This document shows, one piece after another, positions 59,275-64,000 of a DNA stretch of 64,000 nt. The DNA is taken from the NCBI GenBank assembly GCA_013215565.1, contig JABSQV010000016.1, positions 38,390 to 102,389 of the forward strand, written 5' to 3'. The notes under the pieces are model-generated. The model was not told the DNA's origin, searched no databases, and saw only the letters and a list, made by a program, of their open reading frames with translations. The stretch comes from Myxococcales bacterium. Lineage in GTDB: Bacteria > Myxococcota_A > UBA9160 > SZUA-336. Positions within the stretch are counted from its first letter, which is position 1, and every line of letters begins with the position of its first letter. Both the position numbers and the translations under genes were made by a program.

Positions 59275-60894
59275 ATGGCGAGCGTCGACACAATCCTGAT
59301 CGGGGGTCCCGTGGTCACGCTGAACCCGGCGGCCCCGATTGCGGAAGCGATCGCGGTTTCGGGGGAACGCATCCTGGCTGTCGGAAACCGCGCCGAGATT
59401 CTCGAGTTGAGAAACGGGAACACAGAGGTCGTCGACCTCGAGGGTGACTGCCTGCTTCCGGGGCTGATCGAGCCGCACACGCACCCGGATCTCTGCGCGC
59501 AGTGCTACTCCTGGATCGACGTCAGCGGTTTCACTCACAAGCGCGTCGAGAGCGTCGAATCGGAGTTGCGGGCCGCCGTGGCGCGCGCCGAACCGGGCGA
59601 GTGGCTGTTCGCGTTCGGGCTCGACCCGATGCTGACCGAGGAACTCGGCGTCTGGGGACGCGAGCGCCTCGACGAGATCGCACCCCAGAACCCGATCGCC
59701 GTGATGCTCCAGAGCATGCACACGCTCTTCGTCAACTCCGCGGCGCTGCGCGAGGCCGGGATCGACGAAACGACGCCGGATCCCGGCGGAGGCGGCCGCT
59801 ACGACCGCGACAAGGACGGGCGCCTTACGGGCAAGATTAAGGAGGCGGCGGCCGAATTTGCCTTCCTGCGCTTCTTCGACCAGTCCCGGGAGGCCATGCG
59901 CACACGCATCTGGGAGCAGCACCAGCGCTACGCGCGCGCGGGCCTCACCACGATCGGGATGCCCGGCCTGTTCGTGCCGCCCAGCATGCTCGGCGTGTTC
60001 GAAGAACTCGCGACGCGCGCCGATCTTCCGGTCCGCACGGTGGCCTACTTGCGCCACGAGCAAGTGGACCACGTCGACTGGCGGCCGGGCGACGGCGACG
60101 ACCGCTTCCGGATCCAGGGGGTCAAGCTCTGGTACGACGGCTCGCCCTACAGCGGAACCATGCTGCTCGACGAACCCTATCTGGAGTCCAGGCTCTGCTG
60201 CTGCACGCTGGGCATTCCGGGAGGCACGACCGGCCACGCCAACTTCGAACCCGACGAACTTCGCGAACTCATACTGCGCTTGCACCGCGAGGGCTGGCAG
60301 GTCCTGACCCACGCCCAGGGAGACCGCGGCACCCGCGAAATCCTGGACCTGTACGAGCATGCGCTTCTGGCCCACGAGCGACCCGACCACCGCTGGCGGC
60401 TCGAACACTGCGCCCTGATCAGCCCCCGCGATCTCGAGCGAGCGGCCAGGCTCGGGGTCACACTGAGTTTCCACGTGAACCACGTCTACTACTACGGACC
60501 CGAACTGCGCGACTCGATCATCGGACCCGAGCGGGCTGAGCGGCTGATGCCGGTTGGAACTGCGGTCGCCGCAGGACACCGGGTGAGCCTGCACGCGGAT
60601 TCCCCGATGTATCCACCGGAGCCGTTTCGCCTGATGCGAACCGCCGTGACGCGCAAGACGCGCCTCGGCGAAACGCTCGCCGCAGACGAGGCGATCAGCG
60701 TGGATCAGGCGCTGCGCGGGGTCACGATCGACGCAGCCTGGCAGCTCTTCGCGGAGGACCGGATCGGGAGTATCGAGGCCGGCAAGCTCGCGGACTTCAC
60801 GCGCGTCGACCGCAATCCACACAGTGTCGACCCGGCGGACCTCGACCGGATTCAGGTTTCAGAAACCTGGCTCGGTGGAAGAAAGGTCAGCTAG
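59275..60894 (+). CDS. Amidohydrolase family 3 (YtcJ-like)
   Basis: A 539-residue metal-dependent hydrolase. The beta-sandwich begins VDTILIGGPVVTLNPAAPIAEAIAVSGERILAVG, the HxH-type metal motif is PGLIEPHTHPDL, and later THAQGDRGTREILDLYEHAL and SLHADSPMYPPEPFRLM give the remaining ligands. The family deacetylates or hydrolyses amides and cyclic imides; specificity is not known. ATG at 59275 lies one base after the DUF333 stop, and GCGGCTAGGATG carries only a weak ribosome site, consistent with coupling. Confidence 0.88.
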   Translation: MASVDTILIGGPVVTLNPAAPIAEAIAVSGERILAVGNRAEILELRNGNTEVVDLEGDCLLPGLIEPHTHPDLCAQCYSWIDVSGFTHKRVESVESELRAAVARAEPGEWLFAFGLDPMLTEELGVWGRERLDEIAPQNPIAVMLQSMHTLFVNSAALREAGIDETTPDPGGGGRYDRDKDGRLTGKIKEAAAEFAFLRFFDQSREAMRTRIWEQHQRYARAGLTTIGMPGLFVPPSMLGVFEELATRADLPVRTVAYLRHEQVDHVDWRPGDGDDRFRIQGVKLWYDGSPYSGTMLLDEPYLESRLCCCTLGIPGGTTGHANFEPDELRELILRLHREGWQVLTHAQGDRGTREILDLYEHALLAHERPDHRWRLEHCALISPRDLERAARLGVTLSFHVNHVYYYGPELRDSIIGPERAERLMPVGTAVAAGHRVSLHADSPMYPPEPFRLMRTAVTRKTRLGETLAADEAISVDQALRGVTIDAAWQLFAEDRIGSIEAGKLADFTRVDRNPHSVDPADLDRIQVSETWLGGRKVS

Positions 60895-60930
60895 CGGCCC
60901 ACTGGGTCCGAAATCTCGTAGGCGTCGCGC

Positions 60931-61758
60931 TCAGCGCGCGCTTCGTACTCGCGCGCGGAATGCCAGTGTCCCGAAACCGGCGAGCGCAAGCAGAGCGGAC
61001 GCCACGACCAGCCACGGGGTGGACAAGGCGGGCAGCCCCGCCGAGGCGGGCAGGATCAGTGCGCTGTCCTCCAGGGCAATCGCGTCTCCCAGCGAATCCA
61101 GATAGAAAAAAAACGTGTGCGTCTGGGATGCGCGCGGCGGGACCATCTCGACCGAGGTCGGGCCGAGTTGGTGGATAAACGGGACCGGTCCCGGCACGCC
61201 CAAGACCGCCTCGGAGAAGCCCCCACTCAGGAATTCGGCGTTGACCTGGGCGGTGTAGTCCAAGAAGTGCACCTCCCGGATGATTCCGTCGAAGGTATTG
61301 AGGAGCGCCCCATCGACAAGCGCCCTGAAGGGCATCGGGATTGTGATCTGATTGTCGAAGCAGTGCTCGACCTTGAGGGTGACATCCGATACGGGAATCC
61401 CTCCCACGTTCTCAATCAGGAGGTCCGTGAGCCGCGTCTCTGCATGGCCATTGGAATTGCTAAACGCCTTGACGACTCCAGTCGCCCTCCAGGGGCTCGG
61501 CGGGTTCTGGGCTACTCCGAATTCGAAGGCCGCCCTGATCCCACGCAGCGTGTTGTCGGAGTCCTCGGGGGTCTGCCCATCCAAGACCTGGACCGTACCC
61601 GCCCCACCCCCAACTTCATGGTAGCTCACAGTGACGCTGGACCCAGGTCCCGGCGGGCACACCGCATGGGCAGAACCCGCATCCAGGAGCAGCCAGAGGC
61701 AACAGGAACCCAGCAACCAGCGTCCGAAAATCACAATCGGTAGTTCCGCTCTTCGCAT
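60931..61758 (-). CDS. Secreted protein with C-terminal sorting-type anchor
   Basis: A 275-residue protein with an N-terminal export signal (GRWLLGSCCLWLLLDAGSAHA). The C terminus is LPALSTPWLVVASALLALAGFGTLAFRARVRSAR: a Pro-rich start, a hydrophobic helix and a basic tail, the pattern of IPTL-CTERM/exosortase-type sorting signals. Between them is a beta-rich adhesin-like region. The start at ATG 61758 is only 11 nt past a TATGCT -10, so the leader is near zero, and a GTG eight codons later could be the true start. An 8-A run at about 61107-61114 (TTTTTTTT in the coding sense) lies in the HTFFFYL segment. Confidence 0.65.
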   Translation of the reverse strand: MRRAELPIVIFGRWLLGSCCLWLLLDAGSAHAVCPPGPGSSVTVSYHEVGGGAGTVQVLDGQTPEDSDNTLRGIRAAFEFGVAQNPPSPWRATGVVKAFSNSNGHAETRLTDLLIENVGGIPVSDVTLKVEHCFDNQITIPMPFRALVDGALLNTFDGIIREVHFLDYTAQVNAEFLSGGFSEAVLGVPGPVPFIHQLGPTSVEMVPPRASQTHTFFFYLDSLGDAIALEDSALILPASAGLPALSTPWLVVASALLALAGFGTLAFRARVRSAR

Positions 61759-61769
61759 ACCGAACGATC

Positions 61770-61800
61770 AGCATACGCCCAGCAGCGGGGCGCGGGTCAA
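61770..61800 (-). promoter_or_regulatory. Promoter-like TTGACC-N19-TATGCT, reading left
   Basis: On the minus strand TTGACC (61800-61795) and TATGCT (61775-61770) are 19 nt apart. The -35 contains the TGA stop of the SDR gene. The start codon at 61758 follows the -10 by 11 nt. Confidence 0.5.
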
Positions 61801-62600
61801 GCCTTCGTTGAGTCGAGCGTGAAGCGCCGCAGCTGGCGCCGCATGAATCCGGGCGCGAGCGCGCGCACCAGATAGCCGGCCGCGATGCTGCGCGGATAGG
61901 TGAGCTCACGGCGGCCCCTCGCCAGGGCGTTCAGAATCGCGTCGACGAGTCGCTCGGGCTCCACCATCGAGCGGCGCGCCACGGGCGGCATCCGGCGCAG
62001 CGCCTCGTCGTCGAAGAAGGGCGTACGGATCACGCCCGGACAGACCGTGAGCACGTGTACGCCCTTTGCCTCGACCTCGAGCGAGAGCGCTTCTGCGAGT
62101 CCGACCATCGCAAACTTCGAGGCCGCATACGCGGACTCCTCGGGGGTCGCGAGCTTGCCCGCCACCGAGGCGATAAACACGATCCAGCCCCGGCCGCGTT
62201 CGACCATCTGGCCGAGCAGAAGCTTGGTGAAATACAGGGTCCCCAGGTAGTTGACGCGCATCACCCGTTCCATGTCGGCCAGATCCCAGTCCAGGAACGA
62301 ACGGTGGTGTCCGTAGCCGGCGTTGTTCACGAGCAGATCGACCCCGCCCAGAAGCTCTAGCGCTCGTGCCGAGCAGCCCTCGACCTGCTCGCGGTCCGAG
62401 ACGTCGCAGGGCAACACGAACGCCTCGCCGCCCGTCTGCCTGATCTCGGCGGCCAGGGCCTCGAGTGCGTCTGTGCGCCGCGCCACGAGGCCGAGCCGTG
62501 CTCCCTCGCGGGCGAGTCGCAGCGAAAGGGCCCGTCCGATGCCGCTCGAGGCGCCCGTGACGAGCGCCGAGCAACCCACGTAGGATGTGAGCCTGTTCAT
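61797..62600 (-). CDS. Short-chain dehydrogenase/reductase
   Basis: A 267-residue classical SDR. The nucleotide-binding TGASSGIGRAL is at the N terminus, NNAG follows at VNNAGYGHH, the catalytic triad is Ser in FIASVAGK and YAASK (Tyr, Lys), and PGVIRTPFF closes the fold. It oxidises or reduces an alcohol/ketone; substrate unknown, though the group includes many fatty-acyl and steroid dehydrogenases. It is divergent from the zinc-binding dehydrogenase at 62710. Confidence 0.92.
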   Translation of the reverse strand: MNRLTSYVGCSALVTGASSGIGRALSLRLAREGARLGLVARRTDALEALAAEIRQTGGEAFVLPCDVSDREQVEGCSARALELLGGVDLLVNNAGYGHHRSFLDWDLADMERVMRVNYLGTLYFTKLLLGQMVERGRGWIVFIASVAGKLATPEESAYAASKFAMVGLAEALSLEVEAKGVHVLTVCPGVIRTPFFDDEALRRMPPVARRSMVEPERLVDAILNALARGRRELTYPRSIAAGYLVRALAPGFMRRQLRRFTLDSTKA

Positions 62601-62709
62601 GATCCCTCCTCTCGCGCCGGGGTCGAGTCTAGCGGTACGCTAGCGCGTGCGGCGATGCACCGCGGTCGAAGCTTCGCGGCGGCGCGATAATCCGGGATCG
62701 GAGGAATGC

Positions 62710-63936
62710 TTGCGCGCGCTCGTAATCGGGAACAGCATGCCGCGGCTCGCAGCCACGAAACTGCTGTCGCTGCTCTCTCCACGCGCCTACCTCGGCCCGA
62801 CATCGCCACTCCGGCTCTGCGAGATCCCGGATCCCGTCCCGCCCGCTGAGGACTGGGCCATCGCGAGTACAAAGCTCTGCGGACTCTGCGGCAGCGACTA
62901 CAAGCAGGTCTTCATGAACGGCGCTTTCGACAACCCCATGACGGCCATGATCTCGTGGCCGCAGGTGCTCGGCCACGAGGTCGTGGGCGTGATCGACGAG
63001 GTCGGGCCGGGAGTGACGCGCCGGCGCGTCGGAGAACGCGTGGTCCTCAATCCCTGGCTTTCGTGCGAGCCGCGGGGGCTCCCGCCCTGCAGTTGGTGCG
63101 CGCAGGGTGAGTTCGCACAGTGTCTGAACTTCGCGCGCGGCACGGCGGCGCCCGGCATTCACACCGGCAACAGCTCGAGCGCCACGGGCGGATTCGCACC
63201 ACGCGTGCCGGCGCACGAATCTCAGTGGATTCCGATCCCGGACGAAATCAGCGATGAGGCGGCCGTGCTCGCCGATCCCTTCTCGGTCTCGCTCCACGCC
63301 ATTCTCCGGGTGCCGCCTTGCCCCGGCGGCACCGCACTCGTCTACGGTTGTGGAACCCTGGGGCTGCTCGCGGTCGCGATCCTGCGCAGCCTGCACCCCG
63401 AAGCCACAGTCGTCGCGGTCTCGCGCTTCGAGCACCAGGCCGAGTTGGCCCGCGCGTTCGGTGCGCATCACGTGATTTCACATACCCCCACCCGAAAGAT
63501 CGTCGACGAGGTCGCTCGAATCACGGCGGCCGAACTCTCGGAACCCTGGCGGGGCCTCCCGATGCTGAACGGCGGAGCCGACGTCGCATACGACACAGTC
63601 TCATCGGCCGAGACACTCGAGGTGGGCGTACGCGTGGTTCGATCGCGCGCGCAGATCGTGGCGCTCGGCGTGGAGCCTCCGCGCCGCTTCGAGTGGACGC
63701 CCCTCTACTTCAAGGAGATCTCGCTCATCGGCTCGAACGGCTTCGGGATGGAGACCCACGCCGGCGTGCGGAAACACGCCATGGAGTGGTACTTCGAGCT
63801 GATCCGAAGCGAGCGGATCGATGTGACCCCGATCATCACGCACCGCTTCGGCCTCGACAACTACCGAGATGCCTTTCTGAGCTGTTACGCGCAGGGGAAA
63901 CACGGCGCAGTCAAGGTGCTCTTCGATCGTTTTTGA
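62710..63936 (+). CDS. Zinc-binding medium-chain dehydrogenase
   Basis: A 408-residue MDR enzyme. A TTG start at 62710 is chosen: GGAGG lies 5 nt before it and it gives the family start RALVIGNSMPRLAATK. Catalytic site: LCGLCGSDYKQ and LGHEVVGVIDEVG. Structural-zinc cysteines lie in the LSCEPRGLPPCSWCAQGEFAQC segment. The NAD-binding domain has VYGCGTLGLLAVAIL. It is longer than typical alcohol dehydrogenases owing to N-terminal and loop insertions. Its substrate is unknown. Confidence 0.88.
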   Translation: MRALVIGNSMPRLAATKLLSLLSPRAYLGPTSPLRLCEIPDPVPPAEDWAIASTKLCGLCGSDYKQVFMNGAFDNPMTAMISWPQVLGHEVVGVIDEVGPGVTRRRVGERVVLNPWLSCEPRGLPPCSWCAQGEFAQCLNFARGTAAPGIHTGNSSSATGGFAPRVPAHESQWIPIPDEISDEAAVLADPFSVSLHAILRVPPCPGGTALVYGCGTLGLLAVAILRSLHPEATVVAVSRFEHQAELARAFGAHHVISHTPTRKIVDEVARITAAELSEPWRGLPMLNGGADVAYDTVSSAETLEVGVRVVRSRAQIVALGVEPPRRFEWTPLYFKEISLIGSNGFGMETHAGVRKHAMEWYFELIRSERIDVTPIITHRFGLDNYRDAFLSCYAQGKHGAVKVLFDRF

Positions 63937-63990
63937 GGCTGCACCAGAGCCCGGGACCCCCGGGCTAGGTTGATCCGGGGAAGGAACGCC

Positions 63991-64000
63991 ATGAAGATCG
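63991..64000 (+). CDS. Probable start of the next gene (cut by window end)
   Basis: GGGGAAGGA precedes an ATG at 63991 with good spacing, and only the first codons (ATGAAGATC) lie in the window. Direction is the same as the preceding dehydrogenase. Product not knowable here. Confidence 0.35.

Noticed and set aside
59176..60822. 548-codon minus-strand open frame opposite the amidohydrolase
   Set aside because: Shadow frame; the other strand has clear metal-hydrolase motifs.

Overview
The window is a GC-rich (roughly two-thirds G+C by eye) chromosomal segment from a Gram-negative bacterium. The cell type follows from an AsmA-like envelope protein, an ADP-heptose pathway enzyme, lipoproteins with lipoboxes and a LolA/B-like periplasmic protein. 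The mix of NtrB/NtrC-type regulation, a GAF-type PtsP with a small XRE regulator, DNA topoisomerase VI, an F420/LLM-type oxidoreductase and many acyl-CoA/thiolase genes fits a lineage of the former Deltaproteobacteria (Myxococcota- or Binatota-like). That placement is inference. No rRNA, tRNA, CRISPR array, transposase or phage gene was recognised.

Layout. 1-5.2 kb: a lipid or steroid-like catabolic block with an acyl-CoA dehydrogenase (cut by the window edge), a 3Fe-4S ferredoxin, a Zn alcohol dehydrogenase, two thiolase-fold proteins lacking the thiolase nucleophile and two DUF35 OB-fold partners. A possible TetR-type operator lies at the left divergent promoter. 5.4-8.9 kb: a fused indolepyruvate:ferredoxin oxidoreductase family protein. 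9-14.3 kb: a DNA-repair pair (nucleic-acid oxygenase plus AlkA-like glycosylase), serine acetyltransferase, a Cas4/RecB-like nuclease, a cut-down NifU-like protein, glyoxalase II and a Rieske protein. 14.6-17.8 kb: a small conserved-looking protein followed by topoisomerase VI subunits B and A. 17.8-21.3 kb: Bfd with a Fur-box promoter, Fur, PtsP and an XRE regulator. 21.5-26.4 kb: AsmA-like protein, heptose adenylyltransferase, MobA and MoeA.

26.5-32.9 kb: an NtrB-NtrC-ThiE-nucleoside transporter chain with 4-nt overlaps, then aspartate-semialdehyde dehydrogenase and a periplasmic protein. 33-38 kb: a degradative thiolase, NUDIX hydrolase, amidohydrolase, a 291-bp element bounded by 34-bp inverted repeats, and an ArsI-LLM oxidoreductase pair. 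38.2-44 kb: a probable taurine dissimilation operon in which aminotransferase, sulfoacetaldehyde acetyltransferase (Xsc) and acetate kinase follow one another; AckA stands where Pta is usual. 44-55 kb: GH2 glycosidase, sulfotransferase, cytochrome P450, DUF3604 protein, tandem EthD protein, FGGY kinase, a sphingosine-1-phosphate-lyase homologue and a second Cas4-like nuclease. 55.3-57.2 kb: gamma, biotin-carrier and beta subunits of a Na+-pumping decarboxylase without the alpha subunit. 57.4-64 kb: lipoproteins, SMP-30 lactonase, amidohydrolase, an anchored secreted protein, an SDR and a zinc-binding dehydrogenase.

Regulatory reading. Five transcription units share a promoter-like pattern TTGAC-N19-TATGCT (TATTGC in one), with a 19-bp rather than 17-bp spacer, and a weaker sixth precedes the decarboxylase genes. 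bfd, cysE and the anchored secreted protein each have a -10-like hexamer only 6-11 nt before the start codon, which suggests leaderless transcripts. No clear intrinsic terminator with a U-tract was seen.
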